Positions 26,324-38,500 of a DNA stretch of 64,000 nucleotides are shown in pieces. The notes beneath the pieces are model-generated. The model made no database searches and was not told the DNA's origin. It saw only the letters and a program-made list of their open reading frames with translations. Position 1 is the stretch's first letter, and each line of letters begins with the position of its first letter. This stretch comes from Gyromitra esculenta (Eukaryota > Ascomycota > Pezizomycetes > Pezizales > Discinaceae), in assembly GCA_038503075.1 (NCBI GenBank), contig JBCAML010000001.1, forward strand, positions 3,286,001 to 3,350,000, given 5' to 3'. A program made the translations under genes and the position numbers.

Positions 26324-28001
26324 ATGCCAGGGACTCAGGAACCAGTGCTCCCACCCTCTAGGACGACAGCGAAGTCTAAGGGGATAATGAGGGGGCGCCA
26401 GGAACGACTATTGACGGCTGGTGAAGTTTTTGTGAAAAAGTATCGGACGGAGATTGCGGCGAGTGCTAGCAGCTGTGTTTCAACCTTTGTTGCTGTCAGT
26501 GGGATTAATCTCCTCCTAACCCATTGAATTCTCAAACGAGGACATAGGGAGAAGAGGGTAATGGAAAAGTGATGTGAAGCTAAAAGGTTCATGGCAGTTC
26601 CCACTTGATTCTGTAAAAACTCGCATGCAAGCGTGAGTTTTCTCCATCTTTGATTGAGTTTCTTAAACTGTCTCTATCTTGCGAGTGAAAAAAATCCCTC
26701 AAACTATGTCATTCCTCCACTGAAAATAAGAGAGCAATTATGTTGACGTGTATCAACCTTGGGTACTTCAGATACAAATTTCGAAGCTTCTGGGACTGTG
26801 TAACCCAAACACACAGAACGGAAGGGGCTAGAGGATTCTGGCGTGGTATGGTCTTTACCTTTGTGAAAGTTCAATGGTAATTAAACTGATACTATCTTGG
26901 GTTTGAATATGCAGGAAGCCTCGCACCTCTAGCCTCGGTAACGCTTGTACGGACGGTGTCTTTTTCGATATACTCAAAATCGAAAATTACCTACTCTTCG
27001 CTTTTACAATCGATGCTAGGCCCAAAAGCAATATCCCCACCAAACGACATATTCAGACCCTTCAATCCGCTATATTGGTTCTTGGGAGGTGCTACGGCTG
27101 GGGGGGCTATCACAGTCATTGCATGTTAGTGGGGCGCCCCTCAGACGAGGTATGTGATATAAAAAGAGAAAATTGGCGGCTTATAGTTGGTTTTGTCTAG
27201 GTCCATTCGAGTTCACAAAATTGTCGTCACAAATTGAACTGTTGATGGCACGGTCACGGATGGCGGGCGTGGATGACCCAAGTCATATAAAAAAATACCA
27301 ACCTGGGGGGACATTTCAGAGTGCTAGCAGGATTGTGAAAGCCCGAGGTTTTGCAGGATTATATTCTGGATTTCACCTCCATTTCAGTAAGTTTTTGCTA
27401 ATCTAGTAAATTGATTTGGTTATGGGGAGTGATTAAAGTTGATGCCTAAGGATACTAGTCCGTGATACGCTGGGAACAGCGATGTATTTCACGGTAAAAA
27501 AAAAAAATTTCTTTTTCTTTCTCCCGATGGGAATATTGGTTTATATATATTAATGGCTATGAGGAATATACAGTTTTACGAGAGCGGGAAAAATTTATTT
27601 GCTTCCTCGGATGGTGCTGGCCCGTTAGCAATTGCAGCCTCTGGTGGATTATGCGGTCTGCTTAGCTGGGTACTGGTAATATCACCCTTGTTTTATATGC
27701 CACGGCTCGCCTTGTATCCCACAAGATCCTAACTTTAGTAAAGATCTATCCGATCGATTCGGCAAAAGCGATATATCAGAGGGATGTCCTGACGCATCGA
27801 CCCGGCGAGCCACTCCCTAAAAGACCATTTCGGTTTTTTAATCGAAGAATGTAACGGGCCTCCTCTTCATAGGTGAGAGTATATTCTAACAAACTTAGGT
27901 ATCGCGGATTAGGAGTGTCAATGACTCGATCGTGCATCCTTAATTCGGTATTTTTCAGCAGTTACGAGTACATAAAAAGACGCGTTGATTTAATTGAATA
28001 G
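26324..28001 (+). CDS. Mitochondrial carrier family (SLC25) protein
   Basis: A 340-residue protein from nine exons: 26324-26494, 26598-26632, 26772-26845, 26915-27124, 27201-27386, 27459-27493, 27574-27675, 27744-27850 and 27899-28001. Three mitochondrial-carrier repeats are visible by their signatures: FPLDSVKTRMQ (about 58-68), CPFEFTKLSSQ (about 163-173) and YPIDSAKAIYQ (about 272-282). These give six transmembrane helices in the inner mitochondrial membrane. The second signature lacks the usual Pro-x-Asp (it has PFEF) and the matrix loop after it is long, so the transported substrate cannot be predicted. The layout recalls poorly characterised fungal carriers of the YFR045W type, but that is only an impression. 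Exon 8 uses a TAAAG acceptor because the TTTAG three bases upstream leads straight into TAA. Confidence 0.85.
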
Positions 28002-29428
28002 ATCGAATTTCTACCTCTCCACTTTTGGTTATCCAATTTTGCCCGCGCTCCGTGTTTTCGATCCTTTCTCGTTGCTACGATTCTCCACTCGGTTCGTTCC
28101 TGAGCGCGTGTGAATCAATATGGGAGGACCAGATAGTCGATCTTTGCTTTTATATCTTCATAAATATCTTTTTTTTCTGGAGGGAAAACGGATGGTAGAA
28201 TATTTGCCTTTATTTGAACACACCTGCTGCCGTTTGAGCAGCTCTTAATGTTTTCTTGTCTTCATTTTCCTGCAGAAGAGTTTTTTTAGTGGTGGTTTAT
28301 TATAGTTTTAACCACTATGTTTTTCTTCTCTCGTGTGATTTCGAGTGGGGATATTACCGCGGATATATATGGGTTGATTCTGAACTCCGCTAAAATACCC
28401 TACCAGGAAGGGTAGGGGGAAATACCTGTGGATACATGTATTGATAGACGTGTTACTGACCCTGGAGGATTCTACAAAGTAAATATATATACTCTGCTGT
28501 AAGATAACATAAACTGCGTTCGCTTTGCCTGAAATGTGAATCGGCCGAATTCATTGATAACAAGTAGCCGCAATGGGGGTATAGAGCTCTTTTGTTCATC
28601 TGACGAAGTTATTAAGTTATGTACTCGGGCGCGAGGGAAAGTCTGACTATGGCTAGCGGTGCGAGTAAGAGATGTCAACTTTTCTCCTCCTCCACAGCTC
28701 CAAGAACGGCTTGATAAAAATACCTAATTGATAAAAAGTGCTGTGTATTGAGCATCAAATTGGATTGGTTGGCAAAAGTGTAGAATTCAAACGAGCTTGA
28801 GTCTACCAGGAAAAATATGCACCACCACCTGTCATCAGGCTTTCCCTCACACCTGAATACCTAGTAATGTACCCTAAATAATAGTTACTGACTGCAGGCT
28901 CAATTAGTGGTCCTCTATCGATGAACTATAGTCTCGAATTAAGAAGAATTGTATTATCGATAACAGTTTACAGCACTAGTGGAGGTCCATAACACCTTTA
29001 CAACGCAACTAGCAGAATGGGAAGGTTTCTAGCATTACGGCTGGCCTCTCTGCTAGTTAATCGGATACTCTCTATCAAATATCAACCAATCATCAACTGC
29101 CTGGGTGAGAGAGGTTTCCGGGTGGACCGTGAAGGTTTCTAAGTATTAGGAACGTTTCTCTTCCAGTAACTTGCAGGGTCATCCCAATACAAATACATCG
29201 GGTGAGATTCTGTGACGGATGGGCGTGACCGAGATTTGGAATGGGCTTTGATATTCTGTTTCAACTATTGGAAAAGCTAGAATCAAGGTGTCGTAGAAGC
29301 AAACATCTACAAAGCAAAGAAACTAAAGTAGCCTGTTTCTTTCAGAGAAACCACCCATTGCTATTTAAAAGAGAAAAATCTAGCTCGCACTCATGTCCGT
29401 CTTTTCTCATTTGTCGCCCCACCTCCCT
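28002..29428. other. Intergenic spacer
   Basis: Spacer between the convergent carrier (+) and aspartyl-tRNA synthetase (-) genes. It contains a TACATGTA palindrome (28433-28440) and the second copy of the 235-bp MITE (28624-28857). Two direct copies of GAAGGTTTCTA-type sequence lie at about 29020 and 29132. No gene was recognised. Confidence 0.55.
28624..28857. mobile_element. 234-bp TA-flanked MITE, copy 2
   Basis: A second, more diverged member of the family at 10026-10260, in the same orientation and of the same length. Shared blocks include GTGCGAGTAAGAGATGT (28660-28676), GTGCTGTGTATT versus GTGCTATGTATT, GAGCTTGAGT and CACCTGTCA. The inverted ends (CTCGGGCGCGAGGGAAAG at the left) are less well matched than in copy 1. 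TA flanks both sides (28622-28623 and 28858-28859). No coding capacity. Confidence 0.8.
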
Positions 29429-31306
29429 TTATGGCCTCAGTCTTGTTGGGTCTCTCGGGAACACGCTTGCCCTCCTGATATTCTGCAGCCCAAGCCACAA
29501 GAATACAACACGTTCGAGTCCGATACCCCCACCGGCGTGCGGCGGTGCACCCCAACGGAATGCATCGACATAATCCTCTAATCCAGGAGAACTTGGATCA
29601 ATTTCCATGGATTTCATACGTTCCGCGAGAAATTTGGAGTTGTGCACACGTTGTGCCCCAGAAAGAATTTCTTCGCCGCGCATGAAAAAATCTGTACACA
29701 TAGTGAGTTCCAAATTTGTTTTCTAAGAATAGGGAAAGATGAGTGTACCATAGGAGTTAGAATATTTTGGATCCTCTGGGTCGGGCATGGTGTAGAACGG
29801 TCTCACCGCCAACGGGAACTTATCCATGATGTAGAAATCTGTGTCGTATTTCTCTAATACAAGCCTTCCAAGGTTCCTTTCCATCTCTGTGCTGAGATCA
29901 TCGAGGTCTCCCCACTCGTACCCAGCTTCCCTGAGCATTGCAATGCCCTCCTTGAACGTGATGCGGAGTACTTTGCCCTCTTTCGGGATCTTGAATTCCT
30001 CAACGGGATACTGCTCTCTGACAACAGCGATCTCCTTGGCGAATCGTTCACGAAGACCGTTGAAGATGAAGACGAAAAGACGCTCTAGGACTTCGACCAC
30101 TTCATGATAGTGTTCTTCAAATGCCATTTCAAGATCGAGACCAATGAACTATATTTTTGCAATCAGAATTCATTGCTAGGCTTTACGAGAATATCAAACA
30201 AACCTCGGTCATATGTCTATGGGTTTGCGAGTTCTCTGCTCTAAAAACTGGAGCAATCTCAAAAACGCGTTCAAAATCACCGGCGATGAGCATCTGTTTA
30301 TATAGTTGCGGGCTCTGCGCGAGATAAGCGTCGCTCTTGAAGTAGGTGACCTTGAACACGTTCGCACCGCCCTCGGAGGGAGCAGAGATCAGCTTTGGGG
30401 TGTGGACCTCAACAAAATTCCTTTCAAGCAAGAACTCCTTGAAAAGCGTGCAAACACCAGATGAAATACGAAAGATGGCCTGGTTAGCAAGTGTCCTGAG
30501 ATCAATGACACGATTGTCGAGCCTAGTGACGAGGCTGACGGTTGGGTATTTTCCGTCTCCTTCTTCGACTTCCTTTGCAGATCTGTTGGCGTCATCGAAC
30601 TGTATTGGCACTGGCTCTGACTCGGCAATCACGAATAATTTAGTAACGTGTACTTCAACGCCAGCTAAACTGGCAGAAGTGACTGGCTCTGGCGTCTCCT
30701 TGACGGTACCATGGACAAGCACAATGCTTTCAAGGTTAATCCCTGAAGCCCACTTAACCATCTGTTTCGAAACGCTTCCGTCTATACTCACTACCATGAC
30801 CGCCTGAATGCTATCACTCTGCTGTCGTAAAACAAGAAAACACATCTTTGCACCCTGAGCTCTGGAAGTTTGTAGCCTCGCACGGAAGACAATTTCCCGG
30901 TTATCATCAGCGGAAGTAAGGGTTGAAAGCTGAATGCGTTTAACGCCAGAACGTTCAGTCGACTGGATCATGGGCTTCACGCCATAGTTCTCCGTTGCAT
31001 TGTCGGCATTGGCAGCTTCCCGGGCAGCCCTTTGCTCGGCTTCGAGGGTAGCCCGCTTTGCAGCCTTTTCCGCTTTTTCCTTTTCTTTCTGAATCTTTTT
31101 CAAAGCAGACTTACTGAGGGGCTTACCATCAGGCCTATAATGTGCATGCGTACATGTATGTATACGTTAGTCACAACCACTACACAAAAATTTGTGAGAA
31201 GGTGAGGAGATTGGGGGGGGACTTGGACATACCCGAGTATACCCTCATCCGTTTCTTTAGCTGAGAGAGCAGCAGCTTGCTCGGTTGGGGGCTCAGAAGA
31301 CGACAT
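29429..31306 (-). CDS. DPS1: Aspartyl-tRNA synthetase, cytosolic
   Basis: A 555-residue protein from four exons: 31306-31233, 31134-30204, 30148-29749 and 29691-29429. A short start is followed by a Lys-rich N-terminal extension ([20 protein letters not shown], about 27-50), typical of eukaryotic cytosolic AspRS and implicated in tRNA binding. Next come the OB-fold anticodon-binding domain (about 90-230) and the class II catalytic core. Motif 1 is around [10 protein letters not shown], motif 2 is [15 protein letters not shown] (split by intron 2) and motif 3 is [14 protein letters not shown], with the C terminus [12 protein letters not shown]. It charges tRNA-Asp in the cytosol. The length matches yeast Dps1 (557). 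All catalytic motifs are intact. Confidence 0.95.
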
Positions 31307-31892
31307 ATTGGTTTTCCAACGATATTTGAAGGAATTCAACGAAGGGTTGGAGGTATCTATTCACTGAGAGCCCGAGACGCAGTGAGTCAAATATTTTGGT
31401 GGGGTGATTCTTGGGGGGTGTGCCTGTCTTGGCATGGACACCAAATGGAACCCCAATCATAATAATTCAAGTTCTGGGTAGCTGCATGGGTAATAGTTAC
31501 AATGTCGTGTATCTAATTTTGCTACCGAAATATCACAGTTGCCCAAGTCCCTTTGGTATAAAAAATACAAAACCTTTGCGATGAAATTCAGTCACCCAGC
31601 ATTCGCACTACTAAACAATACAATCAACAAGGTCCTCGGGGAAGGAAAGATGAAAGATGAAAAATAGCGGGAAAAAATCGATAAAAAATTAACCGCTGCC
31701 ACGCCCAAGCAAGCTAACACCAGATACAGGGAGACTGGAATCGAGTTCGGCTTTACATAAAATCAATGATCCTACGCTTACCAGGAGTGTAAGAAATAAA
31801 CACACCAACTCCATCATACACATTATAAACAGCACTGATCCAGAATCGAAAATCAGCTTCATCGGAATCCAAATCCAGCTAATTCCTACTAT
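31307..31892. other. Intergenic spacer
   Basis: This is the promoter of the AspRS gene (minus) and the 3' flank of the CUE-domain gene (minus). It is AT-rich, with no coding signal or repeat of note. Confidence 0.5.
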
Positions 31893-33545
31893 TCATTTGA
31901 TCTCTTTCGATGTCGTGGCGTTTGTTTCTTGTGCCCCGGAAAAGGAAACTGGTTTAGCCGATTCTGGCTTTTTCGCCGGAATCTCGCGTTCGTCATCGCT
32001 ATCTCCAAGCGAAAAAGGATCCCTATCCATAGGCGCTGGCTCTACGCTCTTTAAGGGTTCCCATTTGCTGGCTGTGGCAGGCGACGGTTGTCTGGCAGGC
32101 GATGCAACAGTAGAGCGGGCACCTGGGGCTGGGCGGTATAAATCTTCGTCGGATATATTCGTGGGACGATCTTCAAACGAGACTTTTCGACCTATCTTAT
32201 TGACAGGAGATGGTTGGAAAAGACCCGGGTTCGCTTTAGGGCGCCGGGGCTGAGGTACTAACATAGTTATTAACACGAATCCTTCAGCCGCGGCTTACTT
32301 GGAGTCAATTGTAGTACCATCAATAGTATTGTCCCTCAAGTGTAGGTGAGTAAAGTCATCGCTGAGAACTCTTGGATCGGCATCATATCCCGTATCTCTA
32401 GAACTTCGTGTGCTAGGCTCATTTAGAGATCTATTCGCAGGTCGTCCATACTGGCCACTGTTTGAAGAGTTTGGGGGAGAATTTTCTGGAGAATCGCCGT
32501 CTAATCTCTTCTTGAAGTCAGTGATCCACGAATTGAATTTGTTTTGGGTTTCGACAAATCCCTTGCGAATATTTTCTTTGATCACCGGGAGATCGTCTAG
32601 GCCAATTAGTTATCTAAACAAAATTCTACAAAATAATAGAAACTAGGGACAAACCGTCCAGGAACGAACGCTCCTTTTCCGAGTCGTAATCTTCGTCTCG
32701 TGGGAGTCGGGGCGGTTGTTGCTGCCTTCTTCTAGCCTCCATATCCCTTGCATTAAAATTCGCACTGCCTCCTCCTCTTCCCCCTCCCCCTTCAGCAGCG
32801 CTACTTCTCACGGGCTTTCTAGTATTATTTGCTCCAAAATGTTCGGCCAACTGCCTAGCGTACATTTCATCAGCCTCAAGTTGATTTCGAGGGGTTGAAG
32901 TCGTATATGAACCCTGAGCCGAGCCGCCAAGGCCTTGGTAGGACTGTAGGTGTTCGGCATCTATTTGGGCCGAGCTGTGATCGTTATCTCTCTATGAAAG
33001 TTTAGCTGAGTCTACAAAGGCAAAGGAGATGAAGGCACCTACTTCAGACAACTGGACACCAGGGCGAGGAGGCTGAGGGGGGCGCATATCTTCTTCTGCA
33101 ACAGAAGGGTCGCTCATGCCTGTATTTTAGAAAATAGTCAGCAAATCTTCTCTTGCGCCTACAGGACCCCAGAAAACCCACTCAACAATGCAGTGAATGC
33201 AGGTTCGATCTGTCCACCAGAAGCCACCAAAACAGCACGCACAACAGCGACATCGATGGATGGAAATGCCTCCTGCAGAGTAGCTTGAGCTTGTTGCTGA
33301 GGGGACATGGGGCGGGGTGGTTTTGGGGGAGGGTTTTCGATATTTAAAACTGAGCTTGGAGGTGCCGGTTTCGGGGTTAAATCGGAGGCCCCGGCAGTAT
33401 TTATAGAGTTGTTTACTATATCTGTGGGAATCTCGACCTGTTGGGTAGTTAGTAGCTGTTGAATGAGATTTATGATGGTATTCAAAGTGAATAGAGAGCC
33501 TACCTGAGGTTCCGCTGGAAGTTCTACAGGCTGCTCGGACGCCAT
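31893..33545 (-). CDS. CUE5: CUE-domain ubiquitin-binding protein (Cue5-like)
   Basis: My model gives 473 residues in five exons: 33545-33182, 33119-33043, 32991-32655, 32596-32318 and 32257-31893. A CUE domain (about 86-126; ATLQEAFPSIDVAVVRAVLV, then FTALLSMSDPS across intron 1) follows a Pro-rich segment. Downstream are QLAEHFG and the conserved SFLDDDLPVIKENIRKGF helix (split by intron 3). A disordered C terminus ends in a DPFSLGDSDDERE motif. The CUE position and the DDLPVIKENIRKGF block match fungal Cue5, the ubiquitin-Atg8 adaptor that delivers ubiquitinated aggregates to autophagy. Intron 4 is uncertain: the good GTAAGC donor at 32298 cannot be joined in frame, so I used GTACTA at 32317. 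I did not confirm an Atg8-interacting motif. Confidence 0.78.
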
Positions 33546-33993
33546 AACCACTGGTCTAGGCTTCGATTATGAGTAGGACTCAAAAGGGAACGATGTGGTC
33601 CGGTGAAATGGTGATATTAGAGAAGAAGAATATTGGTCAGATAGAAAAACCCGTGAGATGCAGGATATGAGGTGGAAAGATTTAGGTGTTTTCGTTCTAT
33701 ACCTTTCCCACTCTATCCTCTTTGGTACCACTACAAGGCAGTGGTTTCTTGATTCCTGGTTCTCTGGAGTGTTTGTCCGTAGTGTTGGCTCGTGATACAG
33801 ATTCTCTCTCTCCCTCTCTTGCAGGCAGCTGATTGTATTACGTTGCCCCGCCAACTTCCCCGCCAGCCGCCAAGCGAGGCATTGGGCGCCACACTGACCC
33901 TGCATCGCCACAACCCACTCTACGTCTGGAATCCCAGAAACTACACCACCAAAAACCTCCCTTCCCCTCCATGGTCACTACCTATCGTCAACC
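33546..33993. promoter_or_regulatory. Divergent promoter between CUE5-like and uL3m genes
   Basis: 448 bp separate the two start codons (33545 minus, 33994 plus), so both promoters must lie here. The plus-strand side is pyrimidine/CA-rich close to the ribosomal-protein start. No specific factor site is claimed. Confidence 0.55.
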
Positions 33994-35012
33994 ATGCCAC
34001 CCAGAATACCACTTACCACAGCTCTGCGACCCTTAAGGCTAGGATTATTTTTTCGGCCCCCTCTCCCTCTTTCCCCTCCCCCTTCTTACAAGGTTAACGA
34101 TGTTTCACAATTCTCAACTTCCACACCGAATACTTTTGGTGGTGTAAAAATGAAGAGAGTTTCCTCCTCAACCTCGCCCACCCTCCTTACCGCCTCCAAA
34201 GCTGCCGCCCTTCAACGTCGCCGAGTTCCTCAACGCGTTGGCGCCCTCGCTATTAAGAAGGGAATGACGGCTATCTACCTTCCCAATGGCCAACGCATTC
34301 CCGTCACTGTCCTTCAACTCGACAGGGTACAGGTTATGGCAATTAAAACTGCCCAGAAACACGGTTATTGGGCTCTACAAGTCGGTTTGGGTTGGAGAAG
34401 CCCAAAGAATATCACTAAACCAATGCTGGGGCACTTCGAAACTTGTGGTGTGGCGCCCAAGAAGGCTCTGAAAGAATTTAGGGTGAAAGATGAGACTGGC
34501 CTTCTGGATTCTGCAACTGTCATTGGCGCCGATCACTTTGTCGAAGGACAATATGTAGATATCCAAGCTAATTGCAAAGGAAAGGGTTTTGCGGGAGTGT
34601 GTCTCTCAGACTTCAAAATTTCATAGCTTTAAGGACTGATACGGTTCTTTTGTAGGGAATGAAACGTCATGGCTGGGGGGGGCAGCCTGCTTCTCACGGT
34701 AACTCTTTAACCCATCGGGCAATGGGTTCTGCTGGTCAATCTCAAGGTGGTGGTTCTCGTGTCTATCCCGGAAAACGTATGGCTGGGAGGATGGGTGGTC
34801 ATTCGGTAACCAAGCAGTGTAGACAAGTACTCAAGGTTGACAAGGAATTAGGTGTAGTCTTGGTCCATGGTAAGCTCACTATAATACAGCTAAGCCCATA
34901 CATACTTATTCAAATTTTAGGACCTGTACCTGGACCGAAGAACTGCATCGTGGCTATCCAAGATACCATTCACAAGCCTTGCCCAGTAACGCCGGAAAAC
35001 CCTACCTTGTAG
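33994..35012 (+). CDS. MRPL9: Mitochondrial large-subunit ribosomal protein uL3m
   Basis: A 302-residue protein from three exons: 33994-34596, 34656-34869 and 34921-35012. A basic, Ser/Arg/Pro-rich N terminus serves as mitochondrial presequence. The body (RVGALAIKKGMTAIY...VTVLQLDRVQV) and the signature GKGFAGGMKRHGWGGQPASH, formed across intron 1, are diagnostic of the bacterial/organellar uL3 family, as is GSRVYPGKRMAGRMGGH. Its role is in the peptidyl-transferase-proximal core of the mitoribosome. The donor at 34597 (GTGTGT) joins GGA directly to GGA-ATG in phase 0. An upstream ATG at 33971 is in another frame. Tail-to-tail with CRM1. Confidence 0.93.
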
Positions 35013-35540
35013 TATGCTAATGCCACACGCACAAATCTTCCATGTAATATATCATTTGACAGTAGAATTTCTAGATACTCACGTAACTACCTTTCAAATT
35101 TGAAATTATTGGTCGCACCGGGTGCTAGCATTTCCTCATCCCATCATTCTATCAAATTCCGCAACATATCTCTATAAAGTGAGAAGCACTGATAAGCCAC
35201 CAAACAACATTACAAAATTTGGAAAATAGATTGGTGATCTTGACCAAGCTATGCTTCACTGCGACCAATTTCGTGAGAAAATTTTCTCTTACGTTTCCCA
35301 TGGTTTAAAATATAGAAAATGAACAAATGAACAAATGAACGACAAAACGAAATAGAACATTGTGTTTTGCCCTAGGCTGAAGTAAGCAACGATACCGTTT
35401 ATATGAGCGCTACACTATCAATCCCACCACCATCCCTCCGCCCAATTATTAGCACCATCTCTCGTATCTACCTTTATTCGATGAGGCTCAGGTTGTAGAA
35501 GTCCCTGATTACCCTCGCCTTTTGTATCATATCCACCAAG
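35013..35540. other. Convergent 3'-end spacer
   Basis: 528 bp between the stop codons of uL3m (+) and CRM1 (-). AT-rich, with tandem AACAAATG units at 35316-35341; no ORF. Terminators for both genes must lie here. Confidence 0.55.
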
Positions 35541-38500
35541 TCACAGCTCAACATCATCCATCTCACTAGGTTTCATTAAACCACCAACCTTCATGGCCTT
35601 TTCCCTCTCCGCGCGCCTTGCTTCCTCGGCCGCTATTTCCCTATCCTCGGCAAACAGTTCAGTATTATCTCCTGCAGAAAATTCTTTCAGTTGGATCAAG
35701 AAATCACGGAGATTGAGCTTGAACTTTGGAAGGTCATTATTCAGAGTGAAAAGACCATCCACAAAGATTTTGACTTGGGTCCTGTGCGAAAATAAATGTT
35801 TAATATGCTGCAAGTGTGACTGAAGGTGTGGCTTCAAAACTTACGGTTGGAGGTGAGGGAATGCGTTGCGAAGAAGTCCTGCAACATATTCTCGCAAAAA
35901 CTGCGAATTTGAGGTGCCGGCTGGTGCTTGATCAGGAGTATATAGCGGTGTTTGAACCTTTCCAGAATCGACAAAGTAAAACATTCTAGACAAAAGGAGA
36001 GCTTGCAATTTAAAACCTGCAATTCTGTTAGAATATTCGCAAGATATTACGAAGTATTCAAACCTTACCAGCTTTGTGATCCGCATCGGTGAGGACAAAA
36101 AATATGTCCTGCAATATAGGGATAAAAAACTGTTGGAAGAATGCGCTCGCAGTTTGAGGATCCGTCTCAGCAATATTATTGATGAGTTCGATACACATAT
36201 TCAAACCAGCCGCTTCAACTTCCCGGTTGTCATGCTTACTTGCCCACAAGCAAGCGTCAATGACAAATTTGAATTGCCGATTGTCAAGTTTGAGTAGTGC
36301 TGTAAACCTTCATCAGCAATCCGAATTTTTACTGACCAAAGGCTTATTGAGATTTACCAGGGAAGCAATTTAGGTTAATAGCCCTCAAAAGCTTGAAGAA
36401 CTCCACTCGGTGTTCGGGATACTCCGAGAAGTCTTTGTTAATCATCTCAAGCGTGCATTCGAAAACATTCTCCATAATGATTGGGATCTTGTCTTCCATC
36501 AACCCATGCAGTTTGCTGATGATAGTAGACATAACATTCAAAACTTCCGCATCACGAGCATCTGCCACGTTGCGATTATAGTCCACCAGAATAGCGTCCA
36601 GAAGGGGTGGAACAATATTGTTATTAACCATTTCCAAATCATCGGCCTTCTGCACATACGTTTCGATCAATTTCAAGATCTCCTTTTTAACTGTGCGGAG
36701 ACCACGGATACGAGGCATTTTAGGTGCAACAGGGCCTTGTACGTAGTGTCAGTTCTTTAACAAAAATAAAAGCGAAAAAAAAGATATAAGCAATTCTTCC
36801 GCTTACCATCTCTAGCAACACCTTCAGAAACCATCTGACTAACGGCGCGATACATTGATAACATATCCATGTAAATGCGACCAATCTGGGGGTAGAAGTA
36901 GCTTCCAATTGAAGTACAAGCTGCGACATTCGTCTTCATAATATTACCGATTACCTTAACGGTCTCTGTATTGTCGAGGATAGTAGGATCTTGCGTCGCT
37001 TGTTGAATGATGGCATCCCACTAGGAAAATTGTCAGCCTCTCATTGACCTACATAAATAGAAGAAACTTCATACAGCAGCATTTGGGAGTCCCATCAATT
37101 CTTGGATTAAGCGTTCTTGGATACCCGATTGTCCTTGTGCACTGATCATATAACCACATGCCTCATAAAATGTATGGACCTGTTGAGGTGATAAATCACG
37201 CGTTATTGTCTGCATCGTGCGAACAATTTCATCGATAAAAGGTTCAGCCTCTCCAGGCTGCAGAGCCACAAAGTGACGTCTGCACTTTTGTGCGATCTTG
37301 ATAAAGGTATCACAGGCCATATCCTGGACACCTTTTATAATGTCAGCAAATCAATCCCAGGCTCCAAGAATGAGAGAATCCACCTTCGTGTGTCTCATGC
37401 ATGAATTCAAAAAGCTTATTCACCACCGTCTTCAAAAATTTCCAGTGAGCCTTTAGAAACCGAGGATATTGTCCCACAATATACATAATGTTAGATGCCA
37501 CAACAGCTTTATTGTCCTTTCCACGCTTCATCTCTGTGAGCCCAAGGAGGTCTTTGATGACTGTGACCAAGAACCGCTTTTCCGTCTCTTCATTCATCGC
37601 ACCCGAGATAGATCCGATAGCCCAGCAGAGTGTGTTGCAGTTTGCCCAAGACCATTCCGACCCGTCAACTTGTTTAGCCAATTTCTCAGACATGATATTC
37701 TCCGTATCCACGACGTCCAAGTGCGTAAGGTAAACAAGACATTCCCGAGTTGCTTTGTAAAGTTGAATGGTATCGCTTTCCTTGACAAATTCACGGACAA
37801 TCTCTCCTTCATCGTTTTCCACGATCAAAACCTTCACAAAGTTACTACTTGATCAAAAAAAATCCCAACAGAAATGAAAATGACAAACCAACCTCCTCAG
37901 GTCTGACCATTCGCTCAATCATTACTTGCCTCAAATTTGAGAGAACATCAGTGTACATGTGCTTTCTTAGAGGAAAGTTTGCATGTAAATTGGGGTGAAG
38001 TGCCCCTCCTCCACTAGCAAGACCTGCAGCACCGATTTGGCCCATGCTAAGGAGAGGATTAATGTCCGTGATTGGGAGCGATTGCATCTCTTCGTAGAGT
38101 TCTTGAACGAGTTTATTCCAGTATTCTAGACAGATTTTGAATATTTCACGATCTTCAATCTGCGAAATACGAATGAGATAAAAGTGTGAGTGGGTGAGGT
38201 AATCTTTGTTTGGGAGGTTCTCGATAAGCTATAGCCATGAGTCAGCGTGCAAATAGCTTAGGCAAAGATACATGTGAAATTTTACCTTGAGGTGGGGAGT
38301 AAAAAAATTGCAGATGAACAGAGCCAAGTTTTGGATAAACTCTTGGTCTCTATTATTGCTCGACGGGTAAACATAACGGAGGTCGGTCGATAAAGGAACA
38401 ATTTTTGAAACTGTAGTCATGACGCTTGTAAACATCTCAACTAACTTCTCGTCATACTGGTACTGGTTAACCTGGAGACCTCCAATTTCTGTCAAACACT

